Assembly: GCA_020431915.1 (NCBI GenBank)
Contig: JAGQHJ010000023.1
Span: 1 to 32,451, forward strand
Reading direction: 5' to 3'
DNA from: Cyanobacteria bacterium HKST-UBA04
Lineage (GTDB): Bacteria; Cyanobacteriota; Vampirovibrionia; Vampirovibrionales; JAGQHJ01
Length of the DNA: 32,451 nucleotides
Translations under genes and position numbers: made by a program
Shown: positions 8,045 through 15,745 of the stretch, in pieces
Numbering within the stretch: the first letter of the stretch is position 1
Layout of the letters: every line of letters starts with the position of its first letter
The notes under the pieces: model-generated
What the model was told of the DNA's origin: nothing
The model's database searches: none
The model's input: only the letters and a program-made list of their open reading frames with translations

Positions 8045-8224
8045 CTAGGCCAGGGTATTGAGCTTGCTGCGCAGTTCGATGTCCACACCAGCTGCTGTGG
8101 CCTGGGGTCTGGGCAATTCGATGGAGGGTAACTGCAATTTGCCAAAGGCGGGGGTGGACGACTGTTTTAAGTCTGGGTTGCACCCTGCACAAGCCTTGAA
8201 AGCGGGGACTGCTTGAACTTGCAT
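8045..8224 (-). CDS. Small 59-aa hypothetical protein
   Basis: I translated this short frame by hand: 59 residues starting MQVQAVPAFKACAGCNP and ending SKLNTLA. Support for it being real is a good AGGAG (8234-8238) 9 bases before the ATG, and a perfect bidirectional terminator 50 bp after its stop. It has one Cys-Ala-Gly-Cys motif (Cys12 and Cys15) and a Pro-Ala-Phe-Gly-Lys at 25-29, like the N-terminal Phe-Gly motif of other hypotheticals in this window. There is no signal peptide or membrane span. It converges with the copper-type barrel gene. The Cys pair could bind metal or form a disulfide, but no function can be assigned. Confidence 0.7.
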   Translation of the reverse strand: MQVQAVPAFKACAGCNPDLKQSSTPAFGKLQLPSIELPRPQATAAGVDIELRSKLNTLA

Positions 8225-8601
8225 TGTTAAACGCTCCTAACTCTGAAAAGAAATAACACGGGTAGCAGGCCGCCTAGCCATCTCCTTTTTAGGAAATCCA
8301 CGCCAAATCATGTGGCACCGGCGGTTTGCACACACTACAACTCATCTAAACACCATGGTTACTGGAAAAAGTGAGTTATATAATCTGCCATCTCAACCCA
8401 TACGGGCTGCTGGTCAGTTGTGAGTTGCCCCTACTATCCCAGAAAAACACAATTGTGGCAAGTCTGTGTCGTCCGGCCAAAGCCAATGCCTGCCCCGTCA
8501 GAGGACCCGTCGAAGGACAATTTCCCAATTACCGTGGTGGTTCAGCGGTTTTCCCCGCAATGTAACAATATTGTAATAAAGTAGACGGCTTATCGAGAAC
8601 C
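8225..8601. other. Intergenic region, no gene supported
   Basis: This 377-bp gap separates the 59-aa gene from the LD-carboxypeptidase gene, both on the minus strand. It should hold the 59-aa gene's promoter and the carboxypeptidase gene's 3' end. I see a short palindrome (ACAATATTGT, 8565-8574) near the latter. Short open frames here lack ribosome-binding sites and look random. Confidence 0.5.
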
Positions 8602-9747
8602 CTAACGAGGGCTTGAACCGGCCAAGACCGGTTCGAGCAAGCGTAATTGCCCCTTGTTGGCATCAAATTCGGCCACCGGTCCAATGGGCATCGTGGTATT
8701 GAGCACCCCATGGCCCAGGGAAAAGTTGTAGCCAATGGGAATACGGTCCCCAAAGGTTTCGCGGCACAGGTTATACAGTACCTGTTGCAGGTTGGCGCGG
8801 TTCCAGGGCCGGTTGTCCTTCTCGTCCAGCTTAAACTGGCCCAGCACCAACCCGCGAATGTTGTTGAACATGCCGCTGAGTTTCAACTGGGTCCAGAGCC
8901 GGTCGAGCCGGTATAAATCGTCCACCTCGGGCCCCACGTCCTCAAGGAACAGAATGGCATCGTCGGTATTGGGCTGCCAGGGTGTGCCGCACAACGACGC
9001 CAACGTCGTCAGGTTGCCCCCGACCAGCCGACCATTGGTGTAGCCCCCGTTAAAACAGTAATAGCCACTGCCGGGATGAGTGGCAATAAACCGCTGGGCC
9101 GGGTTGGTGGTCATGTTAAACAACTGCGTGACCGTGTAGCGGTTGGGTACCGTAAAGTTATACTCGAGCATCGGCCCGTGGAAGGTAACCAGACCGGTCT
9201 GCTGCTCAATGGTATTAAGCAGGGCACTCGTGTCGCTGAACCCCACAATCGTTTTGGGCTGCCGAGTGACCTGCTGGCGGACCCAATCCCAGTTAATCTG
9301 GCTCAACAGCCGAGCCGAACCGTAGCCGCCGCGAATAAACATCAACGCCTTGACCTTGGGATCGGCCAGGGCCTGGTAGAAGTCGTTCAGCCGCTCCTTG
9401 ACCGTCCCCGACAAATAGGGGAAGTAGGGATCGTAGTGGGTGGCATTGGGGCTGACCACGGGGTTAAACCCGTAATGGCGCAACCAGGTCGCCCCCACCT
9501 GCAATTTGGCTTTGTCAACCTGCCCGCCAGGCGCAATCAGGGCAATGGTGTCTCCCTGCTGCAGCGGCGGGGGCCGAAGCCTTACGGTACTGGGGGGCAC
9601 CGGGGTAACCTTGGCAATGGCCTGCGGCGAAAAAGGGGCCGGATGCTGCTCGGGCCACAACTGAACCGGGTTCATCCGGGCCTGCTCAAATCCGGCCACC
9701 GGTGGGCCGGTCATCTGGAATTGGCCGGTAACAGGATTAATGCTCAT
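8602..9747 (-). CDS. ldcA: LD-carboxypeptidase (peptidase family S66)
   Basis: Serine peptidase that removes the terminal D-Ala from murein tetrapeptides during peptidoglycan recycling (LdcA), or acts on related bonds (MccF-type). The 381-residue protein shows the family landmarks in order: 'ALIAPGG' at 69-75, 'RGGYGS' at 139-144, the nucleophile in Gly-Phe-Ser-Asp-Thr-Ser (Ser171), 'GGNLT', the acidic residue in 'FLEDVGPEVDD' (Glu269) and the catalytic His in Leu-Gly-His-Gly (His346). The Ser-Glu-His order and spacing fit the family. There is no signal peptide, so a cytoplasmic recycling enzyme is likely. The first 55 residues, Pro/Gln-rich and starting MSINPVTGQF, are an extension beyond the usual length of about 305-320. 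The ATG at 9747 has a GAGGG immediately next to it, which is closer than usual. Confidence 0.9.
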   Translation of the reverse strand: MSINPVTGQFQMTGPPVAGFEQARMNPVQLWPEQHPAPFSPQAIAKVTPVPPSTVRLRPPPLQQGDTIALIAPGGQVDKAKLQVGATWLRHYGFNPVVSPNATHYDPYFPYLSGTVKERLNDFYQALADPKVKALMFIRGGYGSARLLSQINWDWVRQQVTRQPKTIVGFSDTSALLNTIEQQTGLVTFHGPMLEYNFTVPNRYTVTQLFNMTTNPAQRFIATHPGSGYYCFNGGYTNGRLVGGNLTTLASLCGTPWQPNTDDAILFLEDVGPEVDDLYRLDRLWTQLKLSGMFNNIRGLVLGQFKLDEKDNRPWNRANLQQVLYNLCRETFGDRIPIGYNFSLGHGVLNTTMPIGPVAEFDANKGQLRLLEPVLAGSSPR

Positions 9748-9834
9748 CCCTCAATAAAACCCATGCCGAGTGTTCACATGCCTCCTCAATCGCCGGAGGC
9801 GGCTTTGGTATATGTATAAATATGTATCACATAA

Positions 9835-9848
9835 ATATCATATGATAT
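9835..9848. promoter_or_regulatory. Perfect 14-bp palindrome, candidate operator
   Basis: ATATCATATGATAT is a perfect palindrome in an AT-rich stretch between two divergent genes. Its right end overlaps the first two bases of the candidate -35 element of the rightward promoter. The position suits a repressor site controlling one or both genes. Confidence 0.5.
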
Positions 9849-9874
9849 GACATTTTTAGGGTTTTGCCTATAAT
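9847..9874 (+). promoter_or_regulatory. Strong candidate sigma70 promoter
   Basis: ATGACA (9847-9852, 5 of 6 matches to TTGACA), a 16-bp spacer, and a perfect TATAAT (9869-9874). The start would fall near 9881, giving a leader of about 110 bases before the ATG at 9990. Confidence 0.7.
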
Positions 9875-9916
9875 AAAGGCTGCTTTCAATCGCCGGGCTT
9901 TGGTTTTGATGGTTAT

Positions 9917-9928
9917 ACACACACACAC
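9917..9928. repeat. (AC)6 tract in a 5' leader
   Basis: Six AC dinucleotides in the predicted untranslated leader of the gene at 9990. A similar interrupted CA tract occurs at 1120-1138. Confidence 0.7.
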
Positions 9929-9989
9929 CGGCATCATTTTTGGCTGTAGGCAGCCGTGCGTTCAGACGGCAACTGGAGATTTTTACCTT

Positions 9990-10871
9990 ATGCGCCTTCA
10001 AAGTCTTTCCCCCCTTTCTCAGGCTGTTTCAGGCTACCCAGCCCTGGCAACCCGTGCCCAAGCCACAACCCGGTTGGCCCAGCCCACGTCACCGGCGGCC
10101 CCGGTTTTTGGAAACGACGAGCCTTCCGGCGGCTTCAAAATGGATGCGCGCCAACGACTGGTTCAACGGCAACAGGCCCTCAAGAGCGATTTTGCCGTCC
10201 TCTTGTCCCAAACCGCCAAAACCGACCGGCCGTGGGTGCCGGTGTGGGACCCCACTATTTTGTCTTCCGGCACCTTTTCCAACCTGCTGACCATGCTGGC
10301 CCAGCCACCGGCCCCCACAGCGCCGACAGCAGCCGCACCAACAACACCTGTATCGGCAGCACCCGTACCGGTCACGCCCGATACAGCCCCCCACATGGCG
10401 GCAGCCGACAACCCTCAACCGATTAAGCTCTTGCTGGACCTGGTAGCCAACGGCTTTATTGTCGGCCCCGTGGCAAACACCAGCGGCCAGGGGCAAGCCA
10501 CCGTCTTCAAGGTTCACCCGTTTATTGCCCTGGCAGCCCAAGCCGTTGCCCCTTCCGGCAAGGAGCGCGGCGTTAACATCAGCAACCTGAGCCATCGCCT
10601 TCCCAACCTGACCAAGGCCCTGGCGGCCAACCACCTGAATTCCGTCAAAACGGGGTATAAACTATTGCCGCCCCAATATCCACATCAAGGCGGGCAATAC
10701 CTGCTTTGGCGGCTAGGCCAGTTTTTGCTTAACGAAACCACCTTGTCGACCCAACCGGCCAAGGATTCGGGCAACCTATTGATGACGACGGCCACCCTGA
10801 AAGCAGACAGCCCCTATATGGCGGCATTAATGCCCTGGAAAGCAGCCCAGGCCGCAGCCGAAACAAAATAA
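9990..10871 (+). CDS. Hypothetical protein with a Pro/Ala/Thr-rich linker
   Basis: Unrecognised 293-residue protein. The ATG at 9990 was chosen because GGAGA lies 11 bases before it and a strong promoter is just upstream; the frame stays open back to 9864, but that part would overlap the promoter. The layout is an N-terminal segment with a Phe-Gly-Asn at 40-42, a helical charged part (about 50-80), a low-complexity Pro/Ala/Thr linker (about 103-145), and a C-terminal domain of about 145 residues with alternating hydrophobic and polar stretches (for example 'IKLLLDLVANGFIVGPVA'). There is no signal peptide or membrane span. It is divergent from the LD-carboxypeptidase gene and its stop is 10 bp from that of pyrH on the other strand. 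Confidence 0.75.
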   Translation: MRLQSLSPLSQAVSGYPALATRAQATTRLAQPTSPAAPVFGNDEPSGGFKMDARQRLVQRQQALKSDFAVLLSQTAKTDRPWVPVWDPTILSSGTFSNLLTMLAQPPAPTAPTAAAPTTPVSAAPVPVTPDTAPHMAAADNPQPIKLLLDLVANGFIVGPVANTSGQGQATVFKVHPFIALAAQAVAPSGKERGVNISNLSHRLPNLTKALAANHLNSVKTGYKLLPPQYPHQGGQYLLWRLGQFLLNETTLSTQPAKDSGNLLMTTATLKADSPYMAALMPWKAAQAAAETK

Positions 10872-10881
10872 GCGACTAAGC

Positions 10882-11667
10882 TTACTGGGCGCGCCGAATG
10901 GTCGTTCCCTGGCTGTTGCCTTGCAGAATGTTGGCAATGGCCCCCTTCTGGGCAAAGTCAAACACCACAATCGGCATCCCCGTTTCCTTGCACAGCGAAA
11001 CGGCTGTCAGGTCCATGACCTTCAATTCCCGATGCATGACCTCTTCATAGGAGAGGGTATCGTACTTCTGGGCGTCATCATACTGGTTGGGATCCTTGTC
11101 ATAGACCCCGTCGACCTTGTTCTTGGCCATCAGAATCACGTCAGCCGAGATTTCGGCCGCCCGGAGGGCCGCCGTCGTATCGGTGGAGAAAAACGGGTTG
11201 CCGGTGCCCGCCCCAAAAATAACCAACCGACCTTTTTCCAGGTGGCGAATGGCCCGCAGGCGAATATAGGGTTCGGCCACCCGGTCGATATCAATGGCGC
11301 TCATTACCCGGATGTCCAGCCCATGTTTCTTAAGCAGGCCCTGCAGCACCAGGCTGTTCATAATGGTGGCCAGCATCCCCACGTAGTCGGCCGCTGCCCG
11401 ATCCATGCCCAGCTTGGCACTGTTCTGCACTCCCCGAAAAATATTGCCGCCCCCAACCACAATGGCCAGCTCCACCCCCAGGCTGACGGCCTGGGCAATC
11501 TCGACGGCAATGGTTTCAACCACCTCGGGCTTGATACCGAAGGGGGCGTCTCCCATCAAAGCCTCACCACTAATCTTAAGCAGCACACGCTTGTATTTGA
11601 GTTTATTGGCAGCATTCACGGCAGGCTTGGGCTCCTGTTTGGGACTAACGGTCGTCGATTGGCTCAT
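10882..11667 (-). CDS. pyrH: Uridylate (UMP) kinase
   Basis: Hexameric bacterial UMP kinase of the amino-acid-kinase fold, which makes UDP from UMP for pyrimidine nucleotide synthesis. Signatures are '[15 protein letters not shown]' at the start of the fold, '[10 protein letters not shown]', '[13 protein letters not shown]', '[13 protein letters not shown]' and '[13 protein letters not shown]'. The protein is 261 residues from the ATG at 11667; an upstream in-frame GTG at 11679 adds four. Neither has a clear ribosome-binding site. A non-conserved extension of about 25 residues precedes the fold, so it is a little longer than the usual 235-245. It follows rpsB and tsf in the usual bacterial order, but a terminator lies between tsf and pyrH, and the expected next gene, frr, is absent: an unrelated convergent gene ends 10 bp downstream. 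Confidence 0.97.
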   Translation of the reverse strand: MSQSTTVSPKQEPKPAVNAANKLKYKRVLLKISGEALMGDAPFGIKPEVVETIAVEIAQAVSLGVELAIVVGGGNIFRGVQNSAKLGMDRAAADYVGMLATIMNSLVLQGLLKKHGLDIRVMSAIDIDRVAEPYIRLRAIRHLEKGRLVIFGAGTGNPFFSTDTTAALRAAEISADVILMAKNKVDGVYDKDPNQYDDAQKYDTLSYEEVMHRELKVMDLTAVSLCKETGMPIVVFDFAQKGAIANILQGNSQGTTIRRAQ

Positions 11668-11724
11668 CGGTGGGGGCACTCACAGGGTTGGGAAGGGGGA
11701 CTTCTGTACTTCTATAAAGAGGGT

Positions 11725-11763
11725 TGAAAAAAAGGGAGAAACCTTGCGGCGGCTTCTCCCTTT
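11725..11763 (-). terminator. Intrinsic terminator after tsf
   Basis: On the minus strand a 10-bp stem (11731-11740 with 11754-11763, core GGGAGAA/TTCTCCC) is followed by a run of seven T. It lies 12 bp after the tsf stop and would separate rpsB-tsf transcription from pyrH. Confidence 0.85.
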
Positions 11764-11775
11764 AAAACTTGTGAA

Positions 11776-12711
11776 TCAGGCATTCACCTGGGCCATCACC
11801 TCATCGGCGAAGTTGGTCTGCACCTTCTCGATGCCTTCACCCAGCAGGTAGCGCACAAACCGCTTAACCGTCACGGTCTGCCCCAGGGCCTTGCCCTGTT
11901 GCTCAAGCAGTTCAATCACCTTAAGCGACGGATCTTTGACAAACGGCTGCTCAAGAAGCGTCCGTTGGCCCAAAATCTTATCGAGACGGCCCACCACAAT
12001 CTTCTCGCGAATCTCGACCGGCTTGTTCTGTAGATCCTCGCGGCCCATTTCAACCTGCTTTTCGGCCTCGACCACATCGGCCGGAATATCATCGCGGCTC
12101 AAAAACTCGGGCGCACAGCTGGCCACATGCATGGTCAAGTCCTTGGCCAGTTGCAAAAAGGTGTCGTTGCCCAAAATGCTGTCATCACCGGTTTCCAGAT
12201 CCATTAATACCCCGATTTTGGAGCCCATGTGGATGTAGCTGCAAACCGTTCCGCTGCCACCCACCTTATAGCGGGTCAGGCGGCGCAGGGTAATGTTTTC
12301 CTTGATGACCCCGATTTTTTCCTTGATGTAGTCGGCAAAGGTTTCGCCCGACGGGTTCTGTTCCTTCAGGAACTGGTCGGCATCGTTGGCCGTGGAGGCC
12401 AGGGCATAACCGGACAGCTCGGCAGCCAAGGCACCAAAGTCCTCGCCCCGGGCCACAAAATCGGTTTCGCAGTTCAGCTCGACCAGCACGCCTTCTTTCT
12501 GGTTGTCGCTGAGCTTGGCTATCACCAGGCCTTCGGCAGCGGTACGGCCGCTTTTCTTGTCGGCTGTGGCCATGCCTTTTTGACGCAGCAGTTGAACGGC
12601 TTGCTCCATGTCACCGTCGGTTTCCTGCAACGCCTTTTTGGCGTCCATCATACCGGCACCGGTTTTATCACGTAATTCCTTGACCATACTGGCCGTAATC
12701 TGGGTGGACAT
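11776..12711 (-). CDS. tsf: Translation elongation factor Ts
   Basis: Guanine-nucleotide exchange factor that regenerates EF-Tu-GTP. The N-terminal UBA-like module (residues 1-55, 'KELRDKTGAGMMDAKKAL') and the EF-Tu-contacting Cys-Glu-Thr-Asp-Phe-Val-Ala-Arg are present, followed by the two core subdomains. At 311 residues it is slightly longer than the E. coli protein, as is common outside short-type EF-Ts. I chose the second of two close ATGs (12711). An AAGGA sits nine bases before it but directly abuts the first ATG at 12720, too close to use, and the protein then starts MSTQITASMVKELR as in homologues. It lies 249 bp downstream of rpsB, with a hairpin and a short tandem repeat between them, and is followed by a terminator. 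Confidence 0.97.
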   Translation of the reverse strand: MSTQITASMVKELRDKTGAGMMDAKKALQETDGDMEQAVQLLRQKGMATADKKSGRTAAEGLVIAKLSDNQKEGVLVELNCETDFVARGEDFGALAAELSGYALASTANDADQFLKEQNPSGETFADYIKEKIGVIKENITLRRLTRYKVGGSGTVCSYIHMGSKIGVLMDLETGDDSILGNDTFLQLAKDLTMHVASCAPEFLSRDDIPADVVEAEKQVEMGREDLQNKPVEIREKIVVGRLDKILGQRTLLEQPFVKDPSLKVIELLEQQGKALGQTVTVKRFVRYLLGEGIEKVQTNFADEVMAQVNA

Positions 12712-12791
12712 GAGAAGCATTCCTTTTTTTCAGAGACGTAAGCAGGCAGAAGCGCCTTATAACATTGGCTTTATTGTGCCGTGCGCACCTT

Positions 12792-12827
12792 GACAGGTCA
12801 AGCGGCTGGGACAGGTCCAGCGGCTGG
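12792..12827. repeat. 18-bp tandem duplication in the rpsB-tsf spacer
   Basis: GACAGGTCAAGCGGCTGG (12792-12809) is followed directly by a copy with one change (12810-12827). It lies about 80 bp before the tsf start. Confidence 0.8.
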
Positions 12828-12878
12828 CGCACACGCCGCCTGCCAAACCCTTTTCCATCGGCACACCACCGTAGGCAA

Positions 12879-12917
12879 CAACACCGGACAGGCACACAGC
12901 GGCCTTATCCGGTGTTG
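12879..12917 (-). other. Hairpin between rpsB and tsf (attenuator or processing site)
   Basis: A perfect 10-bp inverted repeat, CAACACCGGA (12879-12888) with TCCGGTGTTG (12908-12917), starts 43 bp after the rpsB stop. There is no T run after it on the minus strand, so it is not a standard terminator. It could partly reduce read-through into tsf or mark an RNA processing site. Confidence 0.6.
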
Positions 12918-12960
12918 AAAAATGGTTTGTGGTGCGCCGCAGACGGGCGGTTACGGTTTT

Positions 12961-13830
12961 TTATTCGGCAACGGCCGTTTCAACCGCTTCGGGCTCGGCC
13001 GGGGCGGCTTCGGCTTCAGTGGGCTGTGTTGCCGATGTGCCTTCAGCACCTTCAGTACCTTCGCCTTCTTCCAGCTTGGAAACCGTTACTTCGCTGGCTG
13101 CCTTGGCTTTCTGGCCCTTGATGACTTCCTCTTCGAATTTCTTCTTCCGGATGTCCTGGCCCTCGATAATGGCGTCGGCAATCTTGGTTGTAATGATGGT
13201 AATGGAGCGGATGGCGTCGTCATTGCCGGGAATGACGTAGTCGATGCCGTCAGGATCGCAGTTCGTGTCGACCACCCCGACAACCGGGATATGGGCCTTG
13301 TTGGCTTCCAGCACGGCGTTCAGTTCGCGCTTTTGGTCCACAATAAACAGCAAATCGGGCATACCCCGCATTTCTTTAAGGCCACCCAGCGTGCGATCCA
13401 GCTTTTCGAGCTGGCGCGTCAGCACGGCGACTTCTTTCTTGGGCAGCTTGTCGAAATGACCACTGCTTTTCAGCTCTTCGAGTTCACGCAGCTTGTTAAT
13501 GCGGGTCCGGATGGTTTCAAAGTTGGTCAGGGTTCCACCAAGCCAGCGCCGGTTAATGAAAAAGCAACCGCACCGTTCAGCTTGTTCCTGCACCACGTTG
13601 GCTGCCTGTTTCTTGGTACCAACGAAGACAATCTTCTTGCCCTTGGCCGAGTAATCCTTGACCAGCTGACAGGCCTGGTCAAGCAACTTGGTGGTTTTCG
13701 TCAAGTCAATAATATAGATGCCGTTGCGCTCGCCCCAGATGTAGGGCTTCATTTTAGGGTTCCACTTGTTGGTTTGGTGGCCAAAGTGCACACCGGCTTC
13801 CATTAATTCTTCAAGAGTAGCAGTAGGCAT
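12961..13830 (-). CDS. rpsB: 30S ribosomal protein S2
   Basis: Small-subunit ribosomal protein S2. The family core is intact: '[35 protein letters not shown]', read in pieces here as 'AGVHFGHQT' and '[14 protein letters not shown]', then '[12 protein letters not shown]', '[12 protein letters not shown]' and '[21 protein letters not shown]'. The protein is 289 residues, roughly 40 more than E. coli S2. The excess is an acidic tail rich in Ala, Glu, Pro and Thr (about 250-289), a type of extension seen in cyanobacterial-lineage S2 proteins. The ATG at 13830 has a GGAG about 13 bases upstream. It heads the rpsB-tsf unit and has a leader of over 200 bases from the candidate promoter at 14054-14083. 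Confidence 0.98.
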   Translation of the reverse strand: MPTATLEELMEAGVHFGHQTNKWNPKMKPYIWGERNGIYIIDLTKTTKLLDQACQLVKDYSAKGKKIVFVGTKKQAANVVQEQAERCGCFFINRRWLGGTLTNFETIRTRINKLRELEELKSSGHFDKLPKKEVAVLTRQLEKLDRTLGGLKEMRGMPDLLFIVDQKRELNAVLEANKAHIPVVGVVDTNCDPDGIDYVIPGNDDAIRSITIITTKIADAIIEGQDIRKKKFEEEVIKGQKAKAASEVTVSKLEEGEGTEGAEGTSATQPTEAEAAPAEPEAVETAVAE

Positions 13831-14279
13831 AGGGAAGTAACGTCTCCGTTCTGGTTAAGGTTTGGCGCCGTTTCCGCTTCCATAAATAGGGTGAAGGGCT
13901 TAAGCGGCGGCTCAATAGGGCTATACAAACAAACTGAACACAACAACACGGGTGGTGCGAATCATTTCCGCTTAAAAAAAATACCACAAACACACGCAGG
14001 CGGGGTCAAATCGCCGGTTATGAACAGCCCTGCCCCGGTCTGGGCAGCCCCTGATTATAACAAATTGTTACAAAATCGGCCAAATCACAGGCACGTGCTG
14101 CACCAAAGGGGGGCTGGCGCCGACACTCACCCCAAGCCCCTGGATAAGGGGTGGTTGCGGCGTGGCCCCATAAGCGTACCCCCATGCACACCCATACGTG
14201 CCCATGCGCGCCGCAGTAGCGAGACGATTGTGCCAGTAATTCTATTGTGAACCGCCCATTAACCGTGTGAGCAAACCCT
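13831..14279. other. Long divergent intergenic region (rpsB leader and upstream)
   Basis: This 449-bp gap holds the predicted rpsB leader (13831 to about 14047), the candidate rpsB promoter, and a GC-rich potential stem-loop at 14118-14162 (CGCCG, then CACCCC, pairing with GGGGTG, then CGGCG). No tRNA or credible coding frame was seen. Confidence 0.5.
14054..14083 (-). promoter_or_regulatory. Candidate rpsB promoter with overlapping palindrome
   Basis: On the minus strand a perfect TATAAT (14054-14059) is preceded by TTGGCC (14078-14083) with an 18-bp spacer. A 13-bp palindrome, TAACAAATTGTTA (14058-14070), overlaps the -10 and spacer and could be an operator. The leader to the rpsB ATG would be about 217 bases. 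Confidence 0.55.
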
Positions 14280-14774
14280 ATGGAGCCGGTCCGTTCAGAC
14301 ATACGTCTTATTGAGCCTCGGGCTGCCCAGCAAACCGAGGTCACTTCGCAACTTCAAACCACAGCCGAGCAGAAAGCCCTGCTGGGCCAACATGCCGCAA
14401 CCAACCGTGCAGATTTGGCCAGGGAAGACACCCGAACCACGGCCCAGCTTGTAAAACGGGAACGCGAACGCGGCCAAGGGAACCGACGCGGCCGCCATGC
14501 CAGGGGCATTGCCACCGATTCGGAGGGAAATCGCTTGGGCGTCGGGCAATACACCGATTTGTCGCGGACCCGGATTTTGCACAGCCTGGACTTGTCTGGC
14601 CATACCGCGTCGGCCCGGTTTGAAACCCAGCAAAAAACCAACCACCCCAGCGACACCATTAACGACGTTCGGCTCAAACAGGCCAAGCAGGCCTATCAGC
14701 TTAGCGACCCCGATGCCGACCTGTTTACCCTAGACGAACTCGGTGAATCGACATGGCAGAAGGAAACCGGTTAA
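14280..14774 (+). CDS. Hypothetical hydrophilic protein upstream of recO
   Basis: Unrecognised 164-residue protein, strongly hydrophilic and rich in Arg, Gln, Thr and Glu. It has a basic stretch at about 57-75 (KRERERGQGNRRGRHARG) that could bind nucleic acid, and a more acidic C-terminus. There is no signal peptide, membrane span or Cys. The ATG at 14280 has no clear ribosome-binding site, so the start is uncertain. recO begins 73 bp after its stop on the same strand with its own AAGGA, so the two may share a transcript. The reading frame is clean, and the overlapping minus-strand frames look like shadows. Confidence 0.6.
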   Translation: MEPVRSDIRLIEPRAAQQTEVTSQLQTTAEQKALLGQHAATNRADLAREDTRTTAQLVKRERERGQGNRRGRHARGIATDSEGNRLGVGQYTDLSRTRILHSLDLSGHTASARFETQQKTNHPSDTINDVRLKQAKQAYQLSDPDADLFTLDELGESTWQKETG

Positions 14775-14847
14775 GGTAGCCGGTTAAGCCAGGCCCAGAC
14801 CAACCCAACCTATGCAATAATAAAGGTGACGCAAAGAAGGATAGACC

Positions 14848-15720
14848 GTGATCCGGGGACGGGACAGCCCGCCCCAAAATCACCGAATCACCAAATCGCT
14901 GAGCCTTGCCGCCATGGTGCAACTGGATACGAAGGCCGTGTGCCTTCACCAATACCCCCTCAAAGACCACGATGCCATTCTGTGTCTGTACACGGAAACG
15001 GCCGGGTTGGTGCGTGCCGTGGCCAAGGGTATTAAAAAACCGACCAGCAAGCACCGGGGAGCAGCCATGCCCCTAACCCTGAACACCGTGAGCCTGGCTC
15101 GACGGCAATCGGCCTTGTTTACCCTACGCCACTACGAACGCCTGGAATCTTTCCCCGCCATTCACCAAGCCATTGAGCGCATTGCCGTAGGCAGTACCTG
15201 GACGGACGTTCTTCGATGGCTCGGGCAAGAGAACGATGGCGACAGCGCCGTACTGTTCGACGCCCTGCTCGAAGCCCTTTACGAGTTGAACCGTCCCCAA
15301 ACCCCCTGGGTGGGGACTTCCATTGCCATGCACCTGTATCTGCTGCGATGGGCCGGCTACGAGCTGGATACCGAACGCTGCGTCATCAGCGGTGCCCCAC
15401 TGGATCTGGACCACACGCCCCTCCAGCGGTTTTCACCCAGCCTGGGCGGCTTCCTTGGCGACATGCCGCCAGGTACCTCGACAACCGCCATGGATACCGT
15501 AAAGGTTTCGACCTCGACGGTGCTGCTGTTAAACAACCCTTTCGACACCCGTTTTTACACCCATGCCATCAAGGCCCACCGCTTCCTGGCCTACCTGTGG
15601 CAGCAGCAGTTGGAAAAGCCTTTGAACAGCTTTGACTTTTTGCAGCACCTGCTTGAAATGACCGATTTAACCACCATCGTGGCCGACCAGTCGGCCCATG
15701 GCCAGCTGGCCCGGGCATAG
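14848..15720 (+). CDS. recO: DNA repair protein RecO
   Basis: RecFOR-pathway mediator that helps RecA load onto SSB-coated single-stranded DNA. The 290-residue protein shows an N-terminal OB-fold-type start (TKAVCLHQYPLKDHDAILCLYTETAGLVRAVAKG read in parts), followed by the characteristic 'KGIKKPTSKHRGAAMPLTL' stretch and a helical C-terminal region. The GTG at 14848 is supported by an AAGGA eight bases upstream; a later ATG (14914) would shorten it by 22 residues. The C-terminal Cys4 zinc site of many RecO proteins is not present: only one Cys (in 'TERCVISGAPL') remains at that place, so a zinc-free form is likely. It converges with the GHL10 gene, whose stop is 25 bp away. Confidence 0.88.
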   Translation: MIRGRDSPPQNHRITKSLSLAAMVQLDTKAVCLHQYPLKDHDAILCLYTETAGLVRAVAKGIKKPTSKHRGAAMPLTLNTVSLARRQSALFTLRHYERLESFPAIHQAIERIAVGSTWTDVLRWLGQENDGDSAVLFDALLEALYELNRPQTPWVGTSIAMHLYLLRWAGYELDTERCVISGAPLDLDHTPLQRFSPSLGGFLGDMPPGTSTTAMDTVKVSTSTVLLLNNPFDTRFYTHAIKAHRFLAYLWQQQLEKPLNSFDFLQHLLEMTDLTTIVADQSAHGQLARA

Positions 15721-15745
15721 AGGCGCATCCGCCATATCCTTTTTC

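Noticed and set aside
8371..8565. 64-codon plus-strand frame in the gap before ldcA
   Set aside because: No ribosome-binding site, no hydrophobic or motif structure, and it would run into the 3' end of ldcA.
10921..11727. 268-codon open frame opposite pyrH
   Set aside because: Antisense to UMP kinase and crosses the tsf terminator region; not a plausible gene.
12922..13806. 294-codon open frame opposite rpsB
   Set aside because: Antisense to ribosomal protein S2, with no supporting signals.
13831..14279. Possible tRNA gene in the rpsB upstream gap
   Set aside because: I looked for a T-arm GTTCGAATC-type box and a cloverleaf and found only GC-rich hairpins.
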